A DNA stretch of 64,000 nucleotides from Pseudomonadota bacterium (GCA_021843755.1 JAKBWB010000039.1:62001-126000), one strand, 5' to 3'. Positions 17,724 through 28,025 are shown, numbered from the stretch's first letter. The notes: generated by a model not told the origin, from the letters alone. Numbers and translations: made by a program.

Positions 17724-20201
17724 TCAGCGGTCCCGTAGCGCTTCGATGGGCGGGACCCGGCTGGCGCGCCAGGCCGGGATTCCGCCGCCTACGAGCGTGA
17801 TAAGACTCAATACCACCATCACCAGAAGCGCCGCGAGCGGATCGAATGCGCGCACCCCGTACAGCGCGCCGGCAAAAACTCTGCCCAACACCGCCGCACC
17901 GGTCAGTCCGATGCCCATCCCCAGACTCAGCTGCACCAGCGTCTGCCCCAGCACCAGACCGAAGATGCTCTTGCGGGTAGCACCGAGCGCTCGTCGAATG
18001 CCGAACTCCGTCCGTCGCCTGGTGACCGCGTAGCTCTGTACCGCATAGATGCCCACCGCCGCAACCGCCAGAGCGCTGCAGGCCAGCAGCAGACCGAGCG
18101 TCACGATGTTTCGATGCGGACGCATGTCGGCGGTCATCCTGTCATCCAACGAACGCACGTCGTATATCGGTACCCCGGGGGCGATCGTCGCGAGCACGCG
18201 ATGCAATTCGGGAAGGATAACTGCGGCGGGCAACGGCGTGCGAATCGCCAGGTACCAGGGCCACCGCGGCGGAGGACCGGGTGCTCGGAGAACCTGCGCA
18301 AGATTTCGATATACGATGCCCTTGCAATCGAGCCCCGGGATCGTATAGGCAAGCCGAGTGTCCCCCACGACACCGATGACCGGGAACAATGCTTGCTTCG
18401 GAACAGGCACGCCGTGTGCCGTATCGAACGTCAGCGTTCGCCCCATTGCGTCCGCGGGCCCGAACAGCACCTTCGCAGCGGCTGCATCGAGCACCATCCC
18501 TGCCTGATCCGCGCCTGCCGCAAACTCCTCACCAAGGCGCAGTGGCACCCCCATCGTCCGGAAGTAGCCACGGCCCACGATCGAATTGAACATCAGAGGG
18601 TTCGCCGACCTGTCCAGCCGTGCGGCCGGGTACGGGAACACCATACTGCACATGGGTGGGTAGCCGAAGGGAATCTGGTTGGCGATGGCGGCAGCCCGCA
18701 CGCCGGGCAGGCGCACCACGGAAGAATGCATGCGGACGAACAACGAGTCGAGCGCGGACGATGTGGGGGCGTAACCTGACGGAAAATACATCTGCATCGT
18801 CAGCACATGCGCGGGCCGAAACCCCAGATGAACCCGTTCGAGGTGCATCAATCCATGGACCAGCATGGCACCGGTCGCGCACAATACCGCGGCCAACGCG
18901 AGCTGCGCGGTCACCAGAGCAGTACGGACACGCAGCTCGCCGCGCCCCCCGGTGCTATGCGCGTCCGCCTCCTTGAGTGCCCCGGCCACATCGCGTCGAA
19001 TGAAGGAGAGGGCCGTTACCGAAAACACCAGTGATGAGAGCACCGAGAGACTGAGGGCAATGAGTGCGGCGGCCTGCCAGATATTCGCCGGGACGGCAAT
19101 CCGCGTACTCCCGAATCCCGTTCTGAGCAACATGGTCAGGAGTGCATGACCGACGACGAACCCCAGCGTCCCACCGATGACACATAACGGAAGGCTTTCG
19201 AACAGCAGCTCGCGTAGCAGCACCCACGTATCCGCGCCCAGCACCTGCCGCATGAGCAGCTCGTTGCGCCGCGCCAGCGCGCGGGCAATGAAAAGATTGG
19301 CGAGGTTGAACCAGACCAGCGCCAGCAGCAGACCCGTGACCCATTGAGCGAGGTTGAGTCGGTATCCCAGTTGGCGCACGAGCGCTGTGCGCAACGGCCG
19401 CACCCCGATGTCCGGTCCGAACCATCTGACCTGACCCTTCAGGGCGGGCGGAAAGTGGGTGATTTGCCGCGCCAGTATCGAGCGTGCCTGAGTGCGCAGC
19501 AGCGCCGGGGTGATGCCCGGAGCCACGCGTGCGATCATTCCGATCTGCCCGAAGTAGAAGCCGGCCATTGCGCCATCGGGCCGTGGAGGGATGACGGGTA
19601 TCCACAGCATGGTGTCGCTTTGCGGAAAGTCGAATCGCGCCGGCATCACGCCGACCACCGTGTACGCTCTCCCATTGAGGCGCACGAGTCGACCAAGCGC
19701 GTCCGGGGAACCGCCGAACATGCTCTTCCACAGGCTGTAGCTCAATACCACTTGGCCGGGAACCCCGCGGCGTTCCGCGCTCACACCGAATACCCGGCCC
19801 AGCACAGGCCGGACACCCAGAGTCGTGAACAGGGACGCGGAGACCACCGCTCCCGTCACGTGTTCTTCAAGCGCATCCGAGTCGAGGTTGAAGCTTCTCG
19901 TCTCCGACACACCTGCGGCCGCTATGGCACCCGCGTCCGCCCTCAGCGCGGCGTAAGTGTCGTACGCCATCCCGAACGTATGCCCTGGGAACGCTTTGCT
20001 CGTGACAAATACGTCCATCAGCCGTTCGGCTCCGGGATAGGGAAGGGGCGCGAGCAGATAGCCGTACAGAAGGCCAAGTGTCGCAGTATTGGCGCCGATT
20101 CCTAACGCCAGCGCGAGAATCACCGCGACGGCAAATCCCGGCCGGCGAAACAGCCGCGCAATGAGCTCCATCATGACCTGCGCGATGCGTCTCAGCACCA
20201 T
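17724..20201 (-). CDS. MacB/FtsX-type ABC permease, duplicated (ADOP-like), copy 1
   Basis: An 825-residue permease of the duplicated MacB_PCD-FtsX type: an N-terminal TM helix (GFAVAVILALALGIGANTAT), a large extracytoplasmic domain, three TM helices, then a second TM/periplasmic/three-TM half, giving eight TM in all. RRTEFGIRRALGATRKSI near the C-terminus is the typical FtsX coupling region. An alternative start MMELIARLFRR at 20174 is close to the N-terminus of copy 2. No ATPase domain is present; it must pair with the separate ATPase gene. It is clearly paralogous to the next permease. The substrate is perhaps a peptide, lipid or antimicrobial compound (inference). Confidence 0.85.
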   Translation of the reverse strand: MVLRRIAQVMMELIARLFRRPGFAVAVILALALGIGANTATLGLLYGYLLAPLPYPGAERLMDVFVTSKAFPGHTFGMAYDTYAALRADAGAIAAAGVSETRSFNLDSDALEEHVTGAVVSASLFTTLGVRPVLGRVFGVSAERRGVPGQVVLSYSLWKSMFGGSPDALGRLVRLNGRAYTVVGVMPARFDFPQSDTMLWIPVIPPRPDGAMAGFYFGQIGMIARVAPGITPALLRTQARSILARQITHFPPALKGQVRWFGPDIGVRPLRTALVRQLGYRLNLAQWVTGLLLALVWFNLANLFIARALARRNELLMRQVLGADTWVLLRELLFESLPLCVIGGTLGFVVGHALLTMLLRTGFGSTRIAVPANIWQAAALIALSLSVLSSLVFSVTALSFIRRDVAGALKEADAHSTGGRGELRVRTALVTAQLALAAVLCATGAMLVHGLMHLERVHLGFRPAHVLTMQMYFPSGYAPTSSALDSLFVRMHSSVVRLPGVRAAAIANQIPFGYPPMCSMVFPYPAARLDRSANPLMFNSIVGRGYFRTMGVPLRLGEEFAAGADQAGMVLDAAAAKVLFGPADAMGRTLTFDTAHGVPVPKQALFPVIGVVGDTRLAYTIPGLDCKGIVYRNLAQVLRAPGPPPRWPWYLAIRTPLPAAVILPELHRVLATIAPGVPIYDVRSLDDRMTADMRPHRNIVTLGLLLACSALAVAAVGIYAVQSYAVTRRRTEFGIRRALGATRKSIFGLVLGQTLVQLSLGMGIGLTGAAVLGRVFAGALYGVRAFDPLAALLVMVVLSLITLVGGGIPAWRASRVPPIEALRDR

Positions 20202-20251
20202 GGACCTCGACCCGGCGGCGCGTTCACCCCCGAACCGGGTAAACCGCCTGC

Positions 20252-20461
20252 CGAATGTGTATCAACCATGTCGACCGTAACCCGGGGAACAGCGCCGTGG
20301 CGGTTCATGTCCTGCGCCGGTAGCTCGGGGGGCATCTGCCGCAATGAACTCAGTGCCTCTGCCGGACCGGCCCCCATCCCGACTTCGCAGCCGCAGGCCC
20401 GCAGCCGCTGCGAGCACGCCCCGTCACTCTCGGGATCCTCATCTGCGGCCAGACTCATCGG
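20252..20461 (-). pseudogene. Decayed receiver-domain remnant of a second NtrC-like regulator
   Basis: The strand encodes ACGCEVGMGAGPAEALSSLR and, further on, LPAQDMN and VDTHS. This aligns collinearly with the N-terminus of the intact regulator (DCGCEVATAASPAEALSWLR, LVLLDMN, NTMDS), with long identical DNA stretches such as CTGCGGCTGCGAAGT. The acidic pocket is degraded and everything after the receiver is missing. The frame stays open from an ATG at 20458 to 20192, so a short peptide could still be made. It lies 31 bp after permease copy 2, just as the intact regulator lies 22 bp after copy 1. Confidence 0.75.
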
Positions 20462-20492
20462 TTTGACCTTGCCCGACTCATGGCCGCAGCAG

Positions 20493-22967
20493 CTACCGGT
20501 CCCGCAGCGCTTCCATGGGCGGGACCTGACTGGCACGCAAGGCCGGCAGCCAGCCCGCAAGAAGCGTGATCAGACCGAGGATCGTCACGACGAGCAGCAG
20601 CGAGAGCGGATCGGCGGCCTGAACGCCGTAGAACGTTGCCGAGAACACCCGACCCAGCACCACGACGCCGCAGATCCCGAGCACGGAGCCGAGCAGCAGC
20701 AGCCAGCCCGCTTCCCGCAGCACCAGCCCGCGCAGTCTGGCGCGATCCGCACCGAGGGCGGCACGCAGACCGAATTCCGGCTTGCGCTGACCGACGAGGT
20801 AGCTCTGCACGGAGTAAAGACCTACCGCGGCCACCGACAGTGCCCCGAGCGCGAACATCAGCACGAGCACCGTTACCGCGCGCCGCGGCGCGAGGGTTCC
20901 CGATAGCCGCTGGTGCATGCTGCGCACACCGTAGATGGGCACGCCGGGCAGAACCGAGGCGACGGTCCTGCTCAATGCCGGCAGAATCCCGGCGGTGCTG
21001 AGCCGGGTGCGGACGGCGACGTACCAGGTGGGAATGGCCCACGAGAAGACCGACCCCTTCATCCGCAGAACCTCGGCACGGTCGATGTAGACAATCCCCG
21101 CGGACGTGCGCGAGCCGATGTGCGCCTGCCGGGTATCTCCGACGACGCCGATGACCCGAAACAACAGGCCTGCTCGAGAGTCGTTTGGGGCGTCGAAATT
21201 GAACTGGCGACCCACGACATTCGTCTTTCCGAACAGCGCTCGTGCAGCCGTTGCGTCAATCACCGCATCGCCTGCATTCGAGGCCGCATCCTGCGCCCGG
21301 AACATCCGCCCCGAGAGCAATTGAACGCCCATGGTCCGCAAATAGCCCGGATCGGTGACGATCGCAAAGACTTGAGGCCTGTGTTTCCCGTCGTATGGGT
21401 TCGGATAGGCGGCATAGCCCATGCTCTGACCATCGAAGGGCACATCGCTGGCAATCGTCGCGGCCAGAACTCCCGGCACTCGGCCCAGGCCGGCGCGCAA
21501 TCGCGCCAGCTGCGCCCGCAGGCGGGTCCTCTGGCCGGGCGTGTTCGCCACGGGCACGTGGACCTGGAAGGTGATCACGTGCCGCGGCTGGAAGCCGAGG
21601 CTCACCGCATCCAGCTTCATCAGGCCGTGCACCAGCATCACACCGACGCCGCTCAATGTGAAGGCGAGTGCGAGCTGCGTGACGACCAGAGCACCGCGCA
21701 GCCGATGCTCACCGCGGCCGCCGGTGCTGCGCGCATCGGCGTCCCGCAGTGCCTGCGATAGATCCTGGCGGCGTATGAAGTGCAGCCCGGCGAACGAGAA
21801 CACCAGTGCGGACAGTAGCGCGAGCGCCACGGCAATGGCGGCGGCGACGGTCCACTCGTGAAGCGGAAACGCAACCGCAGTGTTCGCGAACCCTGCATGC
21901 AACAGCACCCTCAGCAGCCCCTCTCCGAGGAGCATTCCAGCAAGGCTTCCCGCCAGGGACAGGGTCAGACTCTCCCCAAAGAGCTGCCGGAACAAGATCT
22001 GTGTGTCAGCGCCAATCACTCGCCGCACGATCAACTCGCCCCGCCGCGCCAGAGCCCGGGCAATGAACAGATTCGCCAGGTTGAACCACACCAGCAGCAG
22101 CAGCAGTCCGGTGGCGATCTGGGCGAGCACCAGGCGGGCATGAAGGTTTCCGAGCAGAGCCGTCCGCAACGGCTTGACGGCAATACGCATTCCCATCGTC
22201 TTGAACAGTGGAATGGCAGAAAGATCGGGGAAATGCTCGATCTGCCGCTGCAACACAGCCCGGGTCTGCACCGCCAGCTGATGCGGATTCACACCGGAGG
22301 CGAGACGAGCGATCATCGTGTCGTGCCAAGCGGTCAGGTTGTACGGCTGGCGATCGAACGGCCTGATGACCTTTGGTAGCCACAACTCGGTCTGCGCAGT
22401 GGGAAACCGGAAGCTGCGCGGCATGACGCCGATCACCGTGTAAGCGCGCCCATTGAGGTTGACCGTCCGCCCGAGCGCGCTGGGATTGCGATTGAACAGC
22501 TGCGACCAGAGCCTCTCACTCAGCACCACCTCGGGCGCGGCACCCGGTTCATTGGCACCGGCCCCGAACACGCGGCCGAGCGCTGCCTTCACCCCCAGGG
22601 TGCTGAAGAGGGAAGCGGAGATCGCCGCGCCGCGCACGTGCACCAGGCTGGTGCCCGAGGCGAGGTTGAGGCTGCGGGTCTTGATCATGCCGGCATCGCG
22701 CATGGCGGTTGTGCCGGCGCGAAGATCGAAGTACGTCGGATAAGACATCCCGAGGTTGCCCGGCATTTGCCTGGCGGTGAAATAGACATTCACCAGTCGG
22801 CCGGCGTGCGGGTACGGCAGGGGCGCCAGCAGGTAGCCGTAGAGCAGATTCAGCGTTGCGGTGTTCGCGCCAATGCCGAGCGCGAGGATCAGAATTACCG
22901 CCACGGCGAATCCGGCTTTGCGAAACGGCCGCAGCAGTCGCTCACCGTGCAATCCAATGAATCGCAT
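20493..22967 (-). CDS. MacB/FtsX-type ABC permease, duplicated (ADOP-like), copy 2
   Basis: An 824-residue double permease with the same layout as copy 1 and extended identity to it (for example LALGIGANTATLNLLYGYLL and LNGRAYTVIGVMPRSF). Eight TM helices and two MacB_PCD-type periplasmic domains are expected. The start at 22967 (MRFIGLHGERLLRPFRKAGF) was preferred because an upstream extension would overlap copy 3. It begins 12 bp after copy 3. It should form the membrane part of the same export or mechanotransmission complex. Confidence 0.85.
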   Translation of the reverse strand: MRFIGLHGERLLRPFRKAGFAVAVILILALGIGANTATLNLLYGYLLAPLPYPHAGRLVNVYFTARQMPGNLGMSYPTYFDLRAGTTAMRDAGMIKTRSLNLASGTSLVHVRGAAISASLFSTLGVKAALGRVFGAGANEPGAAPEVVLSERLWSQLFNRNPSALGRTVNLNGRAYTVIGVMPRSFRFPTAQTELWLPKVIRPFDRQPYNLTAWHDTMIARLASGVNPHQLAVQTRAVLQRQIEHFPDLSAIPLFKTMGMRIAVKPLRTALLGNLHARLVLAQIATGLLLLLVWFNLANLFIARALARRGELIVRRVIGADTQILFRQLFGESLTLSLAGSLAGMLLGEGLLRVLLHAGFANTAVAFPLHEWTVAAAIAVALALLSALVFSFAGLHFIRRQDLSQALRDADARSTGGRGEHRLRGALVVTQLALAFTLSGVGVMLVHGLMKLDAVSLGFQPRHVITFQVHVPVANTPGQRTRLRAQLARLRAGLGRVPGVLAATIASDVPFDGQSMGYAAYPNPYDGKHRPQVFAIVTDPGYLRTMGVQLLSGRMFRAQDAASNAGDAVIDATAARALFGKTNVVGRQFNFDAPNDSRAGLLFRVIGVVGDTRQAHIGSRTSAGIVYIDRAEVLRMKGSVFSWAIPTWYVAVRTRLSTAGILPALSRTVASVLPGVPIYGVRSMHQRLSGTLAPRRAVTVLVLMFALGALSVAAVGLYSVQSYLVGQRKPEFGLRAALGADRARLRGLVLREAGWLLLLGSVLGICGVVVLGRVFSATFYGVQAADPLSLLLVVTILGLITLLAGWLPALRASQVPPMEALRDR

Positions 22968-22978
22968 GACCACCGTCT

Positions 22979-25444
22979 CTACTCCGGCCGGATCTGAGCA
23001 ATGATGTCGAGCTTGCGAGCGCCTCGGGCAGGAACCCACGAGGCGAGCATCACCGCCGCCCCGACGACGAGTGCCGGCAGCGCATAGGTTTCAGGAACGA
23101 AGATGCTCACTCGGTACAACTCCGCGGCGATGCCCTTGGCAAAGACCAGCGCGCAGCCGATGCCCACCAGCGAGCCGAGCGCCCACAGTACAAAGCCCTG
23201 AGTCAGCACCAGGGATTCGATCTGCGCGGGCTCCGCCCCGACTGCCTGGCGGACCGCGAACTCTCGACGACGCAGCCCGGTTACGTACGCCACGACACCG
23301 TAGGTACCGATAACGGCGAGCGTAAAGGCGAGCAAGCCGAACGCAATCAGCAGACTCGCGAGCCCTGCGGCGCCCTGCGCGGAATCGCCGATCAGTTCGT
23401 GCATCGAGGCAAAGCGCAGCAGACTCTGGCCGGGGAGCGTCCGGCGGATGGCGCCTCTGACCTCCCGAGCCAGGACGGCAGGCGACGCGCTCGAGCGGAT
23501 CAGGATCGTGGTCACGCCACCCCAGTTCCGATAGCTGTTCAGATCTTCTGGCACGAACACAGTGCCGCTTGAGGAGGCATAGGGTCGGGCGAAGCGGTCC
23601 TGAACGGTATTGACCACGCCGACGATACGGCAGGCGCGTACGCCGATGCTGCACTTGAGAGTCTTACCGACCACGTCCGGGCTTCCGTAGAGGGCATCCG
23701 CAAAGCGCTCATCGATTACCACGTTGGGCGCGTTGGTCGCCGCATCGTTCGCATCGAGCAGTCGACCGGCAAGCAGCCGAACCCCGAGTGTTCTCAAGAA
23801 ACCCGGACCCGCCTGGGTGATGCTCCCGGCGTGCGGCACCGCATTGCCTGCCCGCGCGTGAGCGGGCCAGAAGGAGGAAAAGGAGCCACCGCCGGCAAAT
23901 GGAACCGACTCTCCAATGGCGCTCTGGTGCACACCGGGCAACGCCGCCACGGCGGCGGAGAGCAGCTGATGCGCCTCGAGCCATCCACCCCACTTGTCGT
24001 ACTGCGGCCCCTGCAGATGCAGCATCGCGACGTAGAGGTGCCGGCTGGCGAAACCGGGATTGGAGTCGAGCATGTTGCGCAACGAGCGTCCGAGCAACAG
24101 GGCGCCGGCGAGCAGCGCGATGGCCAATCCGATCTGGCTGACGCTCAACGCGAGCCGTAGCGGTCGCATGCGGTGCCCACCTCCGCCCCTGCCAGCCCCG
24201 TAGAGGAGTTCAGCAGGCCTATCGACCCGCACGAATGCCTGCGGCAAGAGCAGCGCGGTGCCACTGAGAACGAGAGCAACTACCAGAGCCAGCAACCACA
24301 GTCCGGCAGGCGCATGCAGGCTGAATGTCGTGCTCGCCGAGGCGACGCGATACCGTGCAAGCACCCGCATGCCGAACTCCGTGAGCGGCCAGGCGATGAA
24401 CGCAGCCGCGGCGCCGAGCGGCACTGCCTCGATGCACGCCTTCCTCAGAAGGTCACCGCGCCCGGCGCCGAGCACCACTCGCAGGGCGGCCTCGTCCCGG
24501 CGCCGCAGGGCCCGCGCCAAGGCGAGGTTGACCAGGCTCGCGACCGCAAGCAGGAGAAGGATGCCCGCGCCAAGCTGCATCACGAGCACACGTGCGCGCG
24601 TTGCACCGCCCAGCCACTGGCGCAAAGGCATGGACGCGATGTAGAAACCTGCCTGCGCTGCGACCCTGCGCTCCACGGGGGGCATGGACGTCTCAATGCG
24701 AGCAAGCAGGCCGGTGAGCTGCCCGGCAAGCTCCGCGCGGGATGCCTTCGGTTTTAGGCGCGCGACCATCACCCAATTGAAAGTCGTCAGCTGCTCGGGT
24801 CCGAACTCTCCCGGCGCGAGGTCCGTCGAGACCCACAGCTGGGTGTGGCGGGCCGGGAAGGCGAAACGTCGCGGCATGACTCCAACGACGGTGTAGAGTT
24901 CGCCGGCGATGCGAAGCCGCTTTCCCAAGACGTGCGAATCGCCGTGAAACGCGCTTTGCCAAAACGTATAGCTGACGTCCACCTCGTGCGGACCGCCCGC
25001 AAGGTCGGCGGCAGGGCTGATCCAGCGTCCGATCAGAGGCCGAACCTGCAACGTCTTCAGTGTCGAAGCGGTGATCGCGGCGACATGGTGATTTGCGGCG
25101 GGCTCGCCTCGAACAACGACTGTGAGGTTGCCCCAGTCGCTCACCAGTCCACTGCAAGCGAGCGCAAGGGCAGAACGCAGGCGCTGATAGGCGGCAGCGG
25201 ACATGGCAGCGCCGGGCGGGAGAGGATATTTCGCCGAGTCGAAATAGATATCCACCAGCCGTCGGCCATCAGGGTAGGGCAATGGGCGCAGAAAGTACGC
25301 ATTCAGCGCAGCGAACACCGCGGCATTGGCCGCGATACCGAGCGCCAGAGTCAGCACAAATGCCGCCGTGAACGCCCTCTCGCCGCGCCAGCGCCGCAGA
25401 GCCCGCGAAAGCTGATCCCAGACATATGTGCTCGAGATGGCCAT
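22979..25444 (-). CDS. MacB/FtsX-type ABC permease, duplicated (ADOP-like), copy 3
   Basis: An 821-residue double permease, more diverged than copies 1 and 2 but with the same topology: TM1 AFTAAFVLTLALGIAANAAV, a central three-TM block, then a second half ending in TM helices with RRREFAVRQAVGAEPAQI. The first gene of the permease trio, it lies 51 bp after the ATPase gene. Three such permeases for a single ATPase is an unusual ratio; heteromeric or alternative complexes are possible. Confidence 0.83.
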   Translation of the reverse strand: MAISSTYVWDQLSRALRRWRGERAFTAAFVLTLALGIAANAAVFAALNAYFLRPLPYPDGRRLVDIYFDSAKYPLPPGAAMSAAAYQRLRSALALACSGLVSDWGNLTVVVRGEPAANHHVAAITASTLKTLQVRPLIGRWISPAADLAGGPHEVDVSYTFWQSAFHGDSHVLGKRLRIAGELYTVVGVMPRRFAFPARHTQLWVSTDLAPGEFGPEQLTTFNWVMVARLKPKASRAELAGQLTGLLARIETSMPPVERRVAAQAGFYIASMPLRQWLGGATRARVLVMQLGAGILLLLAVASLVNLALARALRRRDEAALRVVLGAGRGDLLRKACIEAVPLGAAAAFIAWPLTEFGMRVLARYRVASASTTFSLHAPAGLWLLALVVALVLSGTALLLPQAFVRVDRPAELLYGAGRGGGGHRMRPLRLALSVSQIGLAIALLAGALLLGRSLRNMLDSNPGFASRHLYVAMLHLQGPQYDKWGGWLEAHQLLSAAVAALPGVHQSAIGESVPFAGGGSFSSFWPAHARAGNAVPHAGSITQAGPGFLRTLGVRLLAGRLLDANDAATNAPNVVIDERFADALYGSPDVVGKTLKCSIGVRACRIVGVVNTVQDRFARPYASSSGTVFVPEDLNSYRNWGGVTTILIRSSASPAVLAREVRGAIRRTLPGQSLLRFASMHELIGDSAQGAAGLASLLIAFGLLAFTLAVIGTYGVVAYVTGLRRREFAVRQAVGAEPAQIESLVLTQGFVLWALGSLVGIGCALVFAKGIAAELYRVSIFVPETYALPALVVGAAVMLASWVPARGARKLDIIAQIRPE

Positions 25445-25495
25445 GGATTACATCCGGTTGCACGCAGGGAGCCATCAGCTCTCCGCGACCTCGAC

Positions 25496-26233
25496 TCAGC
25501 GGCTCGTCGGACCTTTGCCCTGTGTCGCCCCTTCGCTCCGATGACTCTCCTGCTCGGCCACGATCTGTCCATCGAAGAGACGCACCAGACGCTTGGCGTG
25601 TGCGGCATACCGTGCGTCGTGAGTAACCATCACCAGTGTGGCGCCGCGCGCATTCAGGTCGGCCAGCAACTCCATGACCTTCTCCCCGTTTGCGGAGTCG
25701 AGATTTCCCGTCGGCTCGTCCGCGAGCAGGATCGCCGGATCTCCAACCAGAGCGCGCGCGATGGCGACGCGCTGCTGTTGTCCGCCGGAGAGCTGGGCCG
25801 GGTAGTGCCGCATGCGATGCAGCATGCCGACGCTCTCCAGGGCCGCCGCCACCTTCTCGCGCCGTTCGGCGCGGCCGAGCCCCCCCCGATAGACCAGTGG
25901 CAGCTCCACGTTCTCGTAAACGTTCAGATCACCGATGAGATTGAAGGACTGGAACACGAACCCGATGTTGCGGTTACGAAAGTGCGCGCGCTGCCGGGCA
26001 TCGAGAGTCGCGACCGGTGTGCCGGCCAGATCGTACGTGCCGGTGGTGGGCGCATCGAGGAGTCCGAGAATCGACATGAGTGTCGTCTTGCCGCAGCCCG
26101 AGGGACCCATGATCGCCACGTATTCTCCGCTGTCGACGCGCAGATTGACGCCGGTGAGCGCATGGGTCTCCACTTCGTCGGTCACGTAGACCTTGGTAAG
26201 GTCTGCGACGTCTATCACCGCGTGGGTGTTCAT
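25496..26233 (-). CDS. MacB/LolD-type ABC transporter ATPase
   Basis: A 245-residue nucleotide-binding subunit. Walker A is GPSGCGKTT, the Q-loop lies in [13 protein letters not shown], the signature is [15 protein letters not shown], Walker B is [12 protein letters not shown] and the H-loop is [12 protein letters not shown] and [14 protein letters not shown] are typical of the MacB/LolD class, which energises permeases by mechanotransmission. It is the only ATPase in this operon and so presumably serves all three permeases. It sits between the adaptor and permease genes. Confidence 0.92.
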   Translation of the reverse strand: MNTHAVIDVADLTKVYVTDEVETHALTGVNLRVDSGEYVAIMGPSGCGKTTLMSILGLLDAPTTGTYDLAGTPVATLDARQRAHFRNRNIGFVFQSFNLIGDLNVYENVELPLVYRGGLGRAERREKVAAALESVGMLHRMRHYPAQLSGGQQQRVAIARALVGDPAILLADEPTGNLDSANGEKVMELLADLNARGATLVMVTHDARYAAHAKRLVRLFDGQIVAEQESHRSEGATQGKGPTSR

Positions 26234-26269
26234 ATCACACGTTCTCCTTGGAGGGTCGGATCAAGCGCC

Positions 26270-27538
26270 TCATCTGAGGTCGATGCGCCGGTCGCCGGCA
26301 AAGCCGCTGGCATCGGACACGATGACCCGGGTGCCGGGGCTCAGCCCGCTGACGATTTGAATGTACTGATCGGAGGCGGCACCGAAGCGCACGCGCACGG
26401 GAACCGCTGCTCGCCCGCCATCAACCAGCCGGAACAGCGTCATGATGCTGTCCGGGCTGGCGTAGGCCGGACGCTGGACATAGATCGCCTGGGCGAGATC
26501 GGCAATGTGGATATTGCCGGTGACCGCCAGATTAGGTCGGACGTCGGTCGGTAATTTCTCCGTCGGCATGGCGTCGACCTCAACGCTACCGTTGGTCACC
26601 GTCGGCGAGACGCGAGTGACGCGCGCCTGAACGTCCTGGGTGACATCGGTGGCCAACTCCAGGGTGACGGGCTGACCGCTGACCACTTCCTCCGCCTCGC
26701 TGGCCGGCACCTGCAGAGTGGCCTTGAGGGATTTGAGGCTGGCCACTCGGGCAATTCCCCCGCCGACCTCGAGCGTCTGACCCGCATGCACCGCGACGTT
26801 CTGCACCACTCCCTCGATACCGGCGGTGACCGACAGCGCAGCGAGCTGCTGGCGAGTGTTCTCGAGAACCGCCCGCAGCGCCGTCACCTGTGCGGTCGCG
26901 GCGCGAGTCTGGGCCGCAATGCTCTGGCGGAAGACCGCAATGCGCTTCTTGGCGAGCTGGGCGAGCTGCGCGTATTCGACGGCCTGCACACGGATCGCGC
27001 TGTATTCGAGCGTCGAGATGATGTGCCTGCGAACCAGCGGCCCCTCCGCTCGCTCCTTCACCGACATCGTCTCGGCGGTAGCCTGCTCGGCGGCCAGGTT
27101 GCCCTGCAGCGTCAAGAGATGACTCGTCAGCTGCGCCTGAAGGGAGGCGCGTTGCGCCTCGGCGCTCGCCAGCTTCGCCGTGGCTTGCGCCAGCGCGGAT
27201 TCGACCGCGGGGTTGGCGAGCACCGCGAGCACCGTGCCTGGCTGCACCTCATCGCCCGGTTGTACCTTAACCTCTTCGACCACACCCGGCGTGGCAGCCG
27301 TGATCCAGCGCTCCTGGATCGGGCGGAACACCCCCGCTGCGCTCACCACGATCGGCAGCGAACCTTGTTTCACGGTGGCGATCCAGATGTCGGAACGCCG
27401 CACGCTGGGGCCGGCGCCCGTGCGGCTCAATCCCCACACCACCAGCGCGATGAGCGCGGCCGCGGCGATACCCGCCGCAGCCACGCGCTTGCGGCGCTTG
27501 CGGCGCGTTACGGCGGGGTCAATCGCAATGTCCGGCAT
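26270..27538 (-). CDS. Periplasmic adaptor (membrane fusion protein, HlyD/MacA type)
   Basis: A 422-residue protein with one N-terminal TM anchor (AAAGIAAAALIALVVWGL, about residues 20-37) after a very basic start (RRKRRKR). A lipoyl half-motif PGVVEEVKVQPGDEVQPGTV follows, then a long alpha-hairpin (about residues 110-235), the second lipoyl half (GVVQNVAVHAGQTLEVGG), and beta-barrel and membrane-proximal domains ending GLSPGTRVIVSD. The layout matches MacA-like adaptors that link MacB-type permeases to an outer-membrane channel. No TolC-like gene is present here. It is the first gene of the leftward operon. Confidence 0.88.
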   Translation of the reverse strand: MPDIAIDPAVTRRKRRKRVAAAGIAAAALIALVVWGLSRTGAGPSVRRSDIWIATVKQGSLPIVVSAAGVFRPIQERWITAATPGVVEEVKVQPGDEVQPGTVLAVLANPAVESALAQATAKLASAEAQRASLQAQLTSHLLTLQGNLAAEQATAETMSVKERAEGPLVRRHIISTLEYSAIRVQAVEYAQLAQLAKKRIAVFRQSIAAQTRAATAQVTALRAVLENTRQQLAALSVTAGIEGVVQNVAVHAGQTLEVGGGIARVASLKSLKATLQVPASEAEEVVSGQPVTLELATDVTQDVQARVTRVSPTVTNGSVEVDAMPTEKLPTDVRPNLAVTGNIHIADLAQAIYVQRPAYASPDSIMTLFRLVDGGRAAVPVRVRFGAASDQYIQIVSGLSPGTRVIVSDASGFAGDRRIDLR

Positions 27539-28025
27539 GAGCAGTGGCGGGAGCCGTTCGCATACCGGGCCTCAGCAGCTTTCGTGCCACATGGAACGCG
27601 CCCCTAGAGACCTGATTCAGCAAGGTTTTTCGTGGACGGCGCGGGTGCCGCGAGATTCCCTCAATCCCGTTTGCGGGAATCAGGCACCGGGATTTCCCGC
27701 TTCCGGGACTGCCGCCCCGGACAGTCGTAGCCCCCGGCCCGATCGCTGAAGCACTCGATCAGCAGCCGGAAGAAGGCCTCTGCTTCGTCGTGTTCCCCGC
27801 GCTCGTGGAAACCGGCCGCGCCTCCTTGGTCCCTTTTTGTACGGCCCCATCGCCACATCGAGCACCGCACCGTGCACCGCGCAGATCACCCTCACCGAAC
27901 GCGCAATCGGGAAACCTGCTCCTGAAGGCCTGGGAGGCTCAGACTGTGCGGCTCATCGAACTCAGTGTGCCTGAGTAGGCTTGGGCCGAGACAAGTCAGA
28001 TGGCGAACTCACGACGGTAAGCCGA
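27539..28025. other. Start of the degraded region left of the tRNA-Phe hotspot; no supported gene
   Basis: About 490 bp upstream of the transporter operon, so it should contain its promoter. A leftward stretch (27661-27895) shows protein-like fragments in two frames (VHGAVLDVAMGPYKKG and GEHDEAEAFFRLLIECFSDR) that could be one frameshifted old gene, but no family was recognised. Short GGGA/TCCC repeats occur around 27665-27720. Confidence 0.4.

Noticed and set aside
27661-27895. A possible frameshifted small gene with EAEAFFRLLIECF
   Set aside because: No family recognised, no clear start, and it may overlap the promoter of the transporter operon; too weak to list as a gene.
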